From the NCBI GenBank assembly GCA_043585095.1, contig CP121321.1:186001-250000 (forward strand): a stretch of DNA of 64,000 nt, written 5' to 3'. Shown in pieces: positions 1 through 8,258 of the stretch. The position numbers and the translations under genes were made by a program. The notes under the pieces were generated by a model that saw only the letters and a program-made list of their open reading frames with translations, was not told the origin of the DNA and made no database searches. Each line of letters starts with the position of its first letter. Positions within the stretch are counted from its first letter, which is position 1. The stretch is from JANQIO01 sp043585095 (GTDB lineage Bacteria > Pseudomonadota > Gammaproteobacteria > Pseudomonadales > Halieaceae).

Positions 1-2
1 GA

Positions 3-68
3 AATGGCCTGAGGTGCGTCTTCTGGGGCGGTCATCTGATCTATCCAGAGTTCAAAAAAGAGCGCTAA
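3..68 (+). CDS. possible 3' end of an unidentified gene (partial)
   Basis: One frame is open from the window edge to a TAA at 66-68 and gives a short protein-like tail (GLRCVFWGGHLIYPEFKKER). A second frame is also open, to a TAG at 182-184, but its translation is less protein-like. About 20 residues are too few to name a family, so the call rests only on composition and the adjacent long non-coding gap. Confidence 0.22.
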   Translation, partial: NGLRCVFWGGHLIYPEFKKER

Positions 69-389
69 GGCACAGCGCGGGTGTATTTCAACACAATGCG
101 CCGGCGGCGTCCGTGGCTTTGGTCGCCAATGCGAACTTTTCACTGTGGCCGCAGCTCTGGCCAATGCTAAACACTAACTAGACAGCAATTGACGCTGATC
201 ATGTTGTTATCACCACGGTTCGCGACACAATGGATGTTCGTTATTGCCGACGCACCGCATGAGAATTATAAGAGCGACAGGCAATCAGCGCTGCACAGAA
301 CCGACTGACCTGCTGTTAAAGCGGGAAGAAATTGTTCGACGCTTGGTCCCTGAGGGTCAGGCATCGGCTACAGCTAACGGTCTGCTGCA
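69..389. other. intergenic region upstream of the WS/DGAT gene
   Basis: This 320-bp stretch lies between the possible gene tail and the first clear gene. No convincing ORF, RNA gene, hairpin terminator or consensus promoter was found. It presumably holds the promoter for the lipid operon that follows, but no -35/-10 pair with good spacing could be picked by eye. Confidence 0.4.
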
Positions 390-1775
390 GTGACTGCCGC
401 CGTTGAAAAATTGAGCTTTCAGGACGCTGCTTTCTTGCGTATGGAGTCGCCACAACGCCCGTTCCACGTGGGGGGATTGATGGTGCTCTCAGAGCCTGAG
501 ACGCTGCCACGAGGCTTCTACCGTAAGCTTGCCAAGCACTGTGGCAGGCTCAACACGCTGTGGCCGGTATTCGATAAAAAATTGTCCGATCCAGATAGCC
601 TGCGCAACCTGAACTGGATTCCGGCAGATGACTATGACCCCAACTACCATGTGCATCATTACGCACTGCCCGCTTCATCGCGCACCGAAGACCTGCTTCG
701 CGTGGTATCCAGAGTGCACGAGCGGGTGCTGGATCGTCATCGGCCGCTGTGGGAAATCCACTTGATCGAAGGACTCCCGGGCCGCCGCTTCGCGCTGTAC
801 TGCAAGGTGCACCACGCCCTGGTGGACGGCGTAGGGGCGCTGCGTATGCTGGATGCCCTCTTCAGTACGTCGCCGGATGCCAGCATTGATTTCCGTGCCG
901 CGCGCCCGCACGCGGCAAAGTACCACGACCGGCATGCGGCGCTGCGCAAAATTGGCACGCTGCGCCACGAGCTCAAAAAACACTATGCGGCCTTGCCGCA
1001 GATGTCTGAGTTGCTTACCGGCATGAGCCTGGACGCGATTATGGGCAAGCGTGATGTGCCGCCGCTGCCATTTAGTGCACCTCGCACTCTGTTCAACTGC
1101 GATGTCGACGGCCGCCGTGAAATCGTTATCGGAGAACTGCCGGTGGCCCGCATGCACAAACTCGGCGAGCGCTACGGCGCAACGGTTAATGACGTGCTAC
1201 TGGCAGTGTGCGGCGGTGCGCTGCGATCCTATCTGAAGACGCAGGATGCTCTACCTAAAATCTCGCTTGAAGCCGGTGTACCCATATCCATCAAGGCCAA
1301 ACAGTCCGCCGGCAATCAGGTTGGCTTCATTATCTGCCCGTTGTTTACCGACGAGTCTCGTCCGCTGACGCGACTCAAACGCATTGTGCGTGTGATGAAC
1401 AAAGCCAAAGACAATATGCGTGCTATGACGCGCACGGCCGCTCAGGACTTTACCAATATGCTGATGATGCCAACGATCTTGCTGACCCTTAGCGGCCGGG
1501 CGAGTCAGGTTAAGCCCGCAATGAACGTGATCGTATCGAACGTGCCGGGCTCTCGGCAGCCGCTGTATCTGAACGGCGCACGATTAGAGGCAATCTACCC
1601 TCTGTCTGTGGTTACCGACGGTTTGGGAATTAATATCACTGTGGTCAGTTACCGCAACAAGCTGTGCGTTGCAGTGACCAGCTGCCCCACCGAGCAGCCC
1701 GGCATTGGCGACCTGGGTAGGCATCTGCGGGATAGCTACAAAGCGCTGTCAAAAGCCGCGGGGATGTCCCGATGA
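390..1775 (+). CDS. wax ester synthase/diacylglycerol acyltransferase (WS/DGAT family)
   Basis: This is a 461-residue protein of the bacterial WS/DGAT family, which moves an acyl group from acyl-CoA to a fatty alcohol or diacylglycerol to make wax ester or triacylglycerol. The catalytic HHxxxDG motif is present as HHALVDG at residues 141-147. The PLWEIHLIEG motif lies around 119-128 and an NDVLLAV motif further on. The N-terminus (LSFQDAAFLRMESPQRPFHVGGL) is typical of the family, which supports the GTG start at 390 over the ATG at 441. The stop overlaps the next start by 4 bp (ATGA), so the two genes are translationally coupled. The family call is secure; substrate preference cannot be read from sequence. 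Confidence 0.93.
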   Translation: MTAAVEKLSFQDAAFLRMESPQRPFHVGGLMVLSEPETLPRGFYRKLAKHCGRLNTLWPVFDKKLSDPDSLRNLNWIPADDYDPNYHVHHYALPASSRTEDLLRVVSRVHERVLDRHRPLWEIHLIEGLPGRRFALYCKVHHALVDGVGALRMLDALFSTSPDASIDFRAARPHAAKYHDRHAALRKIGTLRHELKKHYAALPQMSELLTGMSLDAIMGKRDVPPLPFSAPRTLFNCDVDGRREIVIGELPVARMHKLGERYGATVNDVLLAVCGGALRSYLKTQDALPKISLEAGVPISIKAKQSAGNQVGFIICPLFTDESRPLTRLKRIVRVMNKAKDNMRAMTRTAAQDFTNMLMMPTILLTLSGRASQVKPAMNVIVSNVPGSRQPLYLNGARLEAIYPLSVVTDGLGINITVVSYRNKLCVAVTSCPTEQPGIGDLGRHLRDSYKALSKAAGMSR

Positions 1776-3664
1776 CCAACAGGCTAAGCAGCGTTGAGGC
1801 GGCGGCTGACGCTATTATCGCCGCCACTGACGGCAGCATTATTATGGGCATGCCGCTGGGTCTGGGTAAGCCGAATTCCCTGGCCAACGTGCTGTACCGG
1901 CGCGCCGTGGACGATCCCCGAATCTCGCTGACAATTGCTACCGCCTTGTCTTTGACGCGACCCAAAGCGCCGCCCGGTTTGCAGAAGCGCTTCCTCGATC
2001 CCTTCGTTGAGCGCGTTTATGGCGATTATGAAGAGCTCGACTATTTACAGGCATCGCGAGCCGGTCGCTTGCCCGATAACGTGCAGGTTGTGGAGTTCTT
2101 CGTGCAACCGGCCGCTGAGTTGGGCAATCACTACGCGCAGCAAAACTATATTAGCTCCAACTATACGCACATAGCGCGCGACATGTTTAAACGCGGCATC
2201 AATGTGCTGGCGCAAACCGTGGCCCCGCAGCCCGACGGCGACGCATCGAAGATCAGCCTGAGCTGCAATCCCGAAATGACTCTCGACATGATGCCCGAGA
2301 TCGCTAAGCGCAAAGCGAGCGGTGAGACCTTGATCACCGTGGGCCAGCTTCATCCCGACCTACCCTATATGACGGGCAGCGCAGAGGTGCAAGCAGATGC
2401 CTTTGACCTTCTAATTGATGATCCCGCCTGCAATAAGACGCTCATCAGCACACCGAATATGCCGGTTGCCATGACTGAGCACTTCATTGGCCTGGCAGCC
2501 AGCGGTTTGGTCCGAGACGGAGGAACCCTGCAGATCGGCATTGGTGCATTGGGTGACGCCGTGGCGAGCGCGCTGTTACTTCGCCATCAGGACAACAGCA
2601 GCTGGAAGCAGCTGATGCAAGACAGCCGTTTGGGCGGTACCTGGTTCGACGCCTATGAAGAAGGTGGAACAGGTACTTTTGAGCAAGGTCTTTATGGCTG
2701 CAGCGAGATGTTCACCTACGGTCTGTACCGCCTGATTAAAGGGGGTGTCATCAAGCGTCAGGTCAAAGGCTCTAAAGGGCAGCCGGTGCACATGCATGGA
2801 GGCTTCTTTCTTGGCCCGCAGGCCTTCTATAGCGCGCTGCGAGATCTATCACCGGAGCAGCGTGATCTCATTGAGATGACGCGAATTAGCGACGTGAATG
2901 GCCTTTACGGCGACGAGATGCGCAAACGCAGCCAGCGCGTCTATGGCCGTTTCATCAACACCGCATTTACCGTGACGATGATGGGTGCAGCAGTGGCCGA
3001 CCAGCTGGAGGACGGGCGTATTCTCTCTGGCGTGGGCGGACAGTACAACTTTGTCGCTCAGGCCCATGAGTTGGAAGATGCTCGATCGATACTTTTGGTG
3101 CGCGCGACGCGCAACAAGGCCGGTGAAGTGTCTTCCAATATTGTTTGGAATTACGGGCATACAACCATTCCACGGCATCTGCGTGACATTGTAGTCACGG
3201 AGTACGGCGTCGCGGACCTGCGCGGCAGAACCGATGCCGAAGTGATTGCAGCCATGCTCTGTATTGCCGATTCGCGCTTCCAGCCAGAGCTAATGGCACG
3301 GGCCAAGCAAGAGGGCAAACTGCCGGCTGACTATACCCTGCCGCGCGCGTATACCGAAAACACGCCGGAGCGTTTGCGCGAGGTTTATCTTCAGCATCGC
3401 GATTGCTTTCCCGAATTTCCGCTGGGCAGCGATTTTACCTACTTGGAAGAAATGCTGCTGCGTGCGCTGGTTTGGCTAAAGGCTAACGTTAAACCTAAAT
3501 CCCTGATGGAGATGGCCCGCACTGGTCCTGCGGACGAGGCGACTCGTGCGCACTATCACGCGCACCTTGAGCGCATGGGGCTGGGCGCGCCGGAATCGAT
3601 AAAAGACAGGCTGTACCAGCAGCTTCTGCTAAAAGCGCTGCAAGCGACTGAGGCAGCGACATGA
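1772..3664 (+). CDS. acetyl-CoA hydrolase/CoA-transferase family protein
   Basis: The 630-residue product belongs to the acetyl-CoA hydrolase/4-hydroxybutyrate CoA-transferase superfamily, which moves or hydrolyses CoA thioesters. Recognisable features are the glycine-rich GIGALGDAVASAL segment in the middle and the C-terminal signature TEYGVADLRGRTDAEV. It is longer than the usual ~430-500 residues, with an extra C-terminal stretch of about 100 residues. Its ATG overlaps the WS/DGAT stop by 4 bp, so coupled expression is likely. A role in recycling CoA or acyl groups during lipid metabolism is inferred from this pairing; the actual donor and acceptor are unknown. Confidence 0.88.
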   Translation: MTNRLSSVEAAADAIIAATDGSIIMGMPLGLGKPNSLANVLYRRAVDDPRISLTIATALSLTRPKAPPGLQKRFLDPFVERVYGDYEELDYLQASRAGRLPDNVQVVEFFVQPAAELGNHYAQQNYISSNYTHIARDMFKRGINVLAQTVAPQPDGDASKISLSCNPEMTLDMMPEIAKRKASGETLITVGQLHPDLPYMTGSAEVQADAFDLLIDDPACNKTLISTPNMPVAMTEHFIGLAASGLVRDGGTLQIGIGALGDAVASALLLRHQDNSSWKQLMQDSRLGGTWFDAYEEGGTGTFEQGLYGCSEMFTYGLYRLIKGGVIKRQVKGSKGQPVHMHGGFFLGPQAFYSALRDLSPEQRDLIEMTRISDVNGLYGDEMRKRSQRVYGRFINTAFTVTMMGAAVADQLEDGRILSGVGGQYNFVAQAHELEDARSILLVRATRNKAGEVSSNIVWNYGHTTIPRHLRDIVVTEYGVADLRGRTDAEVIAAMLCIADSRFQPELMARAKQEGKLPADYTLPRAYTENTPERLREVYLQHRDCFPEFPLGSDFTYLEEMLLRALVWLKANVKPKSLMEMARTGPADEATRAHYHAHLERMGLGAPESIKDRLYQQLLLKALQATEAAT

Positions 3665-3779
3665 CGATTGCACTGCTACCGCAAGTTCGAAGCAGTTTGC
3701 TGCGGCCACGTCCGCAGCATTACTATCGCTGCAAGGATATCTGCAGCGCCGACACGATAATAAAAACGGAGATACGGCC

Positions 3780-5603
3780 ATGCGCCGATTCAACGCCATA
3801 GCTGCAGCCACTGCAGCCGCACTGGCTTGCAGTGTGACGCCCGCTCAGGCTGCCAAGTTTCGCCTGGGTGAGCTCGATGCATCATTTATTTCCAACATCG
3901 CGGTAGGTGCGAGTTGGCGAACTGAAGAAGCGGACAATGACTTTCTCAGCCCTGGCAATACCAATGGCCGGGGGCGCGCCTCATCCAGTACCACTGACGA
4001 TGGCAACCTGAACTTCGATCAGGGCGATCTGTACTCGATGCAGATTCGTGGCCTTCACGATCTGGAAGTGACTTACGGCGACTTTGGCTTTTTTACGCGG
4101 GTTAAATGGTGGTACGACTACGCAATCGAGGATCAAGACGTCGACTTTGGCCATGTTCCCAACGGCTATCAAAGTGACACTCTGAATACGGGTGATTATC
4201 AGGATCTGGCACAGGGCTCAGGCATTGTGCCGTTGGATTATTACGCGTTCTGGAATACCAATATAGCCGATATGCCGGTTGAATTTCGCGCCGGCAATCT
4301 GGTGCTCAGTTGGGGTGAAAACACCTTTATCCAGAATGGCATTAACGTGATTAATCCTTTCGACGTAACCGCGCTGCGTCGCCCCGGCTCAGAAATTCGC
4401 GAGGCCTTGCTGCCAACGGGTTTGTTATACACCAACGTCGGTGTGACACAGGACCTGTCAGTAGAGGCGTTCTATCAGTATGAATGGGATCCGACTATTG
4501 TTGATCCCTGCGGGACCTACTGGAGCAACGGGGATGTGTTTGGTGGTGGCTGTAATGCATTGACACCACGTACCTCGCAACTTGATGGCGACCAACTTGC
4601 CTCGGGCGAAATTATCCCGCGCGGCCCTACCGATAACCCTGAGGATGGCGGGCAGTGGGGGATTTCCGCACGCTACTTTGTAGAGCAACTCAACGGCACC
4701 GAGCTTGGCTTTTATTACACCAACCTTCATAGTCGCACGCCGATTTTCAGTGGCATAAACCCGACGGAAGGCTTCGGTTTGCCGTTTATTTTTGGCTCAA
4801 ATCCGCAGTACTTTTTCGAGTATCCGGAGGATATCGAGACCTACGCGCTTAGCTTTGCCACCAATGTTGGCTTCTGGGCTGTCTCTGGAGAGCTGAGCTA
4901 TCGGCCCGATTTCCCTTTGCAGATTAACACCACTGAAATCGCGCAGGCGCTTGCACTGGGTGGCTTTGCGGAGTGGTCGCGTATGGGTGAGAGGGCAGCA
5001 GAAGCGGGTCCAGGCGGCATTATTCATGGCTTCGACAATGTCACCTATACACAGGCGCAGGTCACGCTGATTCGCTTCTTCGAACAGGTTTGGGGAGCGG
5101 ACCGCCTGAACTTTGCCGCTGAGGTCGGTGGTGTCTGGTTGGACGACATGGACGACCAGCAGAACTATGGCCGCTCGGCGACCTTCGGTATTGGTGACTT
5201 CACACCTTTTACCAGCGACCAATTTGGTGTGCCAGTAAGTTGTAATTCCCATCCTGCTTTGGCCCCGTTGGGCGTGCTGCCCAATGGAGTGGCGGACAAC
5301 TGCACAAACGATGGCTTCACCGATGACTTTTCCTGGGGCTATCGCGTTCGCGCCAGCCTTGAGTACAACGACTTGATTGCCGGGATCAACATCATCCCCA
5401 ATATCGCCTGGTCGCATGACGTCAGCGGTAATTCACCGGCCCCTAACTTTATCGACGGGCGTCAGGCTTTAAGCCTGGGCGTGCGAGGCGACTACCTAAA
5501 CAAGTACCGCGGCGAACTGTCTTACACCACGTTTTTTGGTGCCGACTACAATGATCTGGAAGACCGTGACTTTCTTTCGCTGAGCTTTTCAGTCGTATTC
5601 TGA
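3780..5603 (+). CDS. DUF1302 family outer-membrane protein
   Basis: This 607-residue protein has a clear signal peptide (positively charged MRRF start, hydrophobic stretch, cleavage near AQA-AKF at about residue 24). A long region rich in alternating aromatic strands follows and ends in FSLSFSVVF, with the terminal phenylalanine usual for beta-barrels. Length and composition match the DUF1302 family, which is nearly always followed by a DUF1329 gene, as here. The family is thought to form an outer-membrane channel or receptor linked to export or uptake of hydrophobic compounds; no substrate can be assigned. A GGAG site lies about 8 nt before the ATG. Confidence 0.9.
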   Translation: MRRFNAIAAATAAALACSVTPAQAAKFRLGELDASFISNIAVGASWRTEEADNDFLSPGNTNGRGRASSSTTDDGNLNFDQGDLYSMQIRGLHDLEVTYGDFGFFTRVKWWYDYAIEDQDVDFGHVPNGYQSDTLNTGDYQDLAQGSGIVPLDYYAFWNTNIADMPVEFRAGNLVLSWGENTFIQNGINVINPFDVTALRRPGSEIREALLPTGLLYTNVGVTQDLSVEAFYQYEWDPTIVDPCGTYWSNGDVFGGGCNALTPRTSQLDGDQLASGEIIPRGPTDNPEDGGQWGISARYFVEQLNGTELGFYYTNLHSRTPIFSGINPTEGFGLPFIFGSNPQYFFEYPEDIETYALSFATNVGFWAVSGELSYRPDFPLQINTTEIAQALALGGFAEWSRMGERAAEAGPGGIIHGFDNVTYTQAQVTLIRFFEQVWGADRLNFAAEVGGVWLDDMDDQQNYGRSATFGIGDFTPFTSDQFGVPVSCNSHPALAPLGVLPNGVADNCTNDGFTDDFSWGYRVRASLEYNDLIAGINIIPNIAWSHDVSGNSPAPNFIDGRQALSLGVRGDYLNKYRGELSYTTFFGADYNDLEDRDFLSLSFSVVF

Positions 5604-5652
5604 TCGCATGCCTTCGATCGCATCTCTTTCATAGCACCCCAAGGAGCTAAAT

Positions 5653-7005
5653 ATGTATAAGAATATTATGGCCGTAGCGTTGTTTACCGTCGCGGGTTTT
5701 ACCCAGGCGGCGATCAGCCCTGAAGAGGCAGCGCGACTAGGCGGCGAAGAGCTAACGCCAGTGGGCGCCGAGCGCGCGGGAAATGCTGACGGCAGCATCC
5801 CGCCCTGGACGGGCGGAGTGAAGGAGCTGCCGGCAGGATATAAGCCCGGCGACAGGCTGGTAGATCCATTTCCGGAGGACGAGCCGCTTTATACGATAAC
5901 GGCAGAGAACCATACCGAGTACCTGGACTTTTTGTCCCCGGGGCAGGTAGCACTGCTCAAGCGCTATCCTGACACGTTCAGCATGCCGGTCTATCCAACT
6001 CGCCGCAGTGCGCTTTTACCTGACGTTGAATACGAGCGTATTAAAGCCGGCGCCACCAAAACTGATACTGTTTCCGGTGGCAACGGGCTGGTGAATTTCG
6101 ATGCCAACGTGCCGTTCCCCATCCCGGCCAATGGGTTGGAGGTCATCTGGAACCACGTGGTGCGCTATCGCACCAAGCTGGCCTTCCAGCGTCGCTACAC
6201 TCAGATCCCCGTGCAGTCCAACGGCAACTTCGCGCCGGTGCTGTTTGAAGAAGAAGCCATCTTCGCCAACCGTGTTGAAGACAACCCCTATGAGAATCGT
6301 CTGTTTGTTTTCTTGCAGCGGATTCTTGCGCCAGCACGATTGGAAGGTGACGTGCTGTTAGTACACGAAAACATCGACCAGATTAAAGAGCCGCGTTCGG
6401 CCTGGTTGTATAACGCAGGACAGCGTCGTGTGCGCCGCGCACCCAATATTGCCTATGACGGCCCCGGTACAGCGTCGGATGGTCTGCGGACAGCCGATGA
6501 CCTTGATATGTTCAACGGCGCGCCAGACCGATACAACTGGGAGCTGGTAGGCAAGAAGGAAATGATTATTCCTTACAACAGCTACAAGCTATGGGACGGT
6601 GATCTCAAGTACAAAGACATTATCAAGCCGGGTCATATGGATCCTGAGCTGCTGCGCTACGAGAAGCACCGCGTGTGGGTAGTGGAATCACGACTAAAGG
6701 ATGATGCGCGGCATATTTATGCGCGTCGCACCTTCTATGTCGATGAAGACACCTGGCAGATTGCCGTGATCGATCACTACGATGGCCGCGGAGAGTTGTG
6801 GAAAGTGAAGGAAGGACATCCCATCGTGCACTATCAGGTGCAGATACCCTGGCTGGCAGCAGAAAGCCTGCACGATTTGGTGTCGGGCCGTTACGTGGTC
6901 ATCGGCCTTGATAATGAAGAGCGTGGCTACACCTACGACTTCGATTTTGAAACCAGCTTCGAGGACTTCACTCCGCAGGCGCTGCGCAGAGCGGGACGCC
7001 GTTAG
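5653..7005 (+). CDS. DUF1329 family secreted protein
   Basis: The product has 450 residues with a signal peptide (MYKNIMAVALFTVAGFTQA). Just after it comes the family hallmark LTPVGAERAGNADGSIPPWTGG at residues ~35-56. DUF1329 proteins are LolB/LolA-like lipid-binding folds and pair with DUF1302 barrels, so a periplasmic or outer-membrane lipid carrier role is a reasonable inference. An AAGGAG ribosome site lies 6-7 nt before the ATG. Its TAG stop shares one base with the GTG start of the next gene (TAGTG), which implies coupling. Confidence 0.93.
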   Translation: MYKNIMAVALFTVAGFTQAAISPEEAARLGGEELTPVGAERAGNADGSIPPWTGGVKELPAGYKPGDRLVDPFPEDEPLYTITAENHTEYLDFLSPGQVALLKRYPDTFSMPVYPTRRSALLPDVEYERIKAGATKTDTVSGGNGLVNFDANVPFPIPANGLEVIWNHVVRYRTKLAFQRRYTQIPVQSNGNFAPVLFEEEAIFANRVEDNPYENRLFVFLQRILAPARLEGDVLLVHENIDQIKEPRSAWLYNAGQRRVRRAPNIAYDGPGTASDGLRTADDLDMFNGAPDRYNWELVGKKEMIIPYNSYKLWDGDLKYKDIIKPGHMDPELLRYEKHRVWVVESRLKDDARHIYARRTFYVDEDTWQIAVIDHYDGRGELWKVKEGHPIVHYQVQIPWLAAESLHDLVSGRYVVIGLDNEERGYTYDFDFETSFEDFTPQALRRAGRR

Positions 7006-8114
7006 TGCGAGTCATGCTTTTGTGCGTGCTGGCGTTCGCCAGCACGGCCATGGCGGCGGACTACGCTTTGCAGCCTGCGCTGCCGGTTCGAAATCCCGCT
7101 ACTGAGCAGTTGCTGGACTTGACGCGCGCGGGAGACCGTTTGGTTGCGGCAGGTGAGCGCGGCGTTATCGTCTATTCAGATAACGGCGGTGAGAGCTGGC
7201 AACAGTCCCGTGTGCCGGTCAGCGAAACGCTTACGGCGATAAGTTTCCCAACTCATGACCACGGTTGGGCGGTGGGGCACGGTGGCGTCATTTTGCACTC
7301 TGGTGATGGTGGCGAAACCTGGCAGCAGCAGTTTGATGGTGATGATGCGAATCGTCAGCGGCTGGATTTTGTAACCGACCGTATGCTGAGCCTGCAGGCC
7401 CAGATCGACGAGCCGGATGCTGAAGTTGACGACGACTTGCTCTATGAATTCGAAGAAGCCCAGTTTGCCGTTGAAGACGCCGAGCTGGCGGTAGAAACCG
7501 GACCTGCCGACCCCTTTCTGGATGTCTGGTTCGCCGACGCGGAGCAGGGCTGGGCGGTCGGTGCCTACGGCATGATCTATCACACCGATAACGGTGGCCT
7601 GCAGTGGCGGATCGCTGCGGATCGAATCGAAAACCTGGATGGCTACCACTATTACTCTTTAGATGCCGCAGATAGCGATACCCTCTATTTATCGGGCGAG
7701 GCTGGATTGTTGTATCGCTCCGACAATGGCGGCAGGCGCTGGAACCGCTTGCCACTGGACTACGATGGCAGTTTGTTTGGCGTGCTGGCTTTAGACGAGA
7801 CTCGTTTGGTGACCTTCGGTCTGCGAGGCAATATTTTCTATAGCGAAGACCGAGGCGATACCTGGCGGGAGGTCACTGCAGGAGATGGCCCCGGGCTTAG
7901 CTACTACGGAGGCCAGCGTTTGAGCAACGGGCACCTGGTGTTGGTGGGCGCCGGTGGTGCCATGGCGAGCAGTGTGGATGGCCAGCAGTTTCGCTTCGAC
8001 GTCCACAGTGCGCGCAAAACCTTTTCGTCAGTTATCGCCGACGGTGATGATTTGCTAATGGTTGGCATGGGCGGCCTGGTTCGTATCAGTAAAGCCCGGG
8101 GCAGACAGCCATGA
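7005..8114 (+). CDS. YCF48-like beta-propeller protein (BNR repeats), secreted
   Basis: This 369-residue protein starts with a signal peptide (MRVMLLCVLAFASTAMA). It contains at least five BNR/Asp-box-type motifs of the form (S/T)D.GG..W: YSDNGGESW, HSGDGGETW, HTDNGGLQW, RSDNGGRRW and YSEDRGDTW. That pattern marks a YCF48/HCF136-like propeller. In non-photosynthetic bacteria such proteins recur between DUF1329 and MMPL genes, exactly as here, so a scaffold role for the exporter is inferred. The GTG start overlaps the previous stop; an ATG at 7014 is an alternative. The TGA stop (8112-8114) overlaps the first ATG of a 21-bp repeat array. Confidence 0.88.
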   Translation: MRVMLLCVLAFASTAMAADYALQPALPVRNPATEQLLDLTRAGDRLVAAGERGVIVYSDNGGESWQQSRVPVSETLTAISFPTHDHGWAVGHGGVILHSGDGGETWQQQFDGDDANRQRLDFVTDRMLSLQAQIDEPDAEVDDDLLYEFEEAQFAVEDAELAVETGPADPFLDVWFADAEQGWAVGAYGMIYHTDNGGLQWRIAADRIENLDGYHYYSLDAADSDTLYLSGEAGLLYRSDNGGRRWNRLPLDYDGSLFGVLALDETRLVTFGLRGNIFYSEDRGDTWREVTAGDGPGLSYYGGQRLSNGHLVLVGAGGAMASSVDGQQFRFDVHSARKTFSSVIADGDDLLMVGMGGLVRISKARGRQP

Positions 8115-8257
8115 GCGCGATACAAACAGCCGTGAGCGCGAGGCAGACAGCCATGAGCGCGAGGCAGACAGCCATGAGCGCGAGGCAGACAGCCATGAGC
8201 GCGGGACAAACAGCCATGAGCGCGAGGCAGACAGCCATGAGCGCGGGACAAAAACCC
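8111..8257 (+). repeat. seven 21-bp tandem copies of a translation-start unit before the MMPL gene
   Basis: The unit ATGAGCGCGAGGCAGACAGCC, with small variants, is repeated seven times. Start codons lie at 8111, 8132 (GTG), 8153, 8174, 8195, 8216 and 8237, and the true MMPL ATG follows at 8259 after a 22-bp step. Most units carry a GCGAGG site 9 nt before the next ATG, so the array repeats a ribosome site plus start codon. Read from 8111 it encodes a 51-residue peptide of (MSARQTA)n repeats that stops at 8266, 8 nt inside the MMPL gene and in another frame. The first ATG overlaps the upstream stop as ATGA, which suggests the array grew from an original ATGA gene junction. Confidence 0.95.
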
Positions 8258-8258
8258 C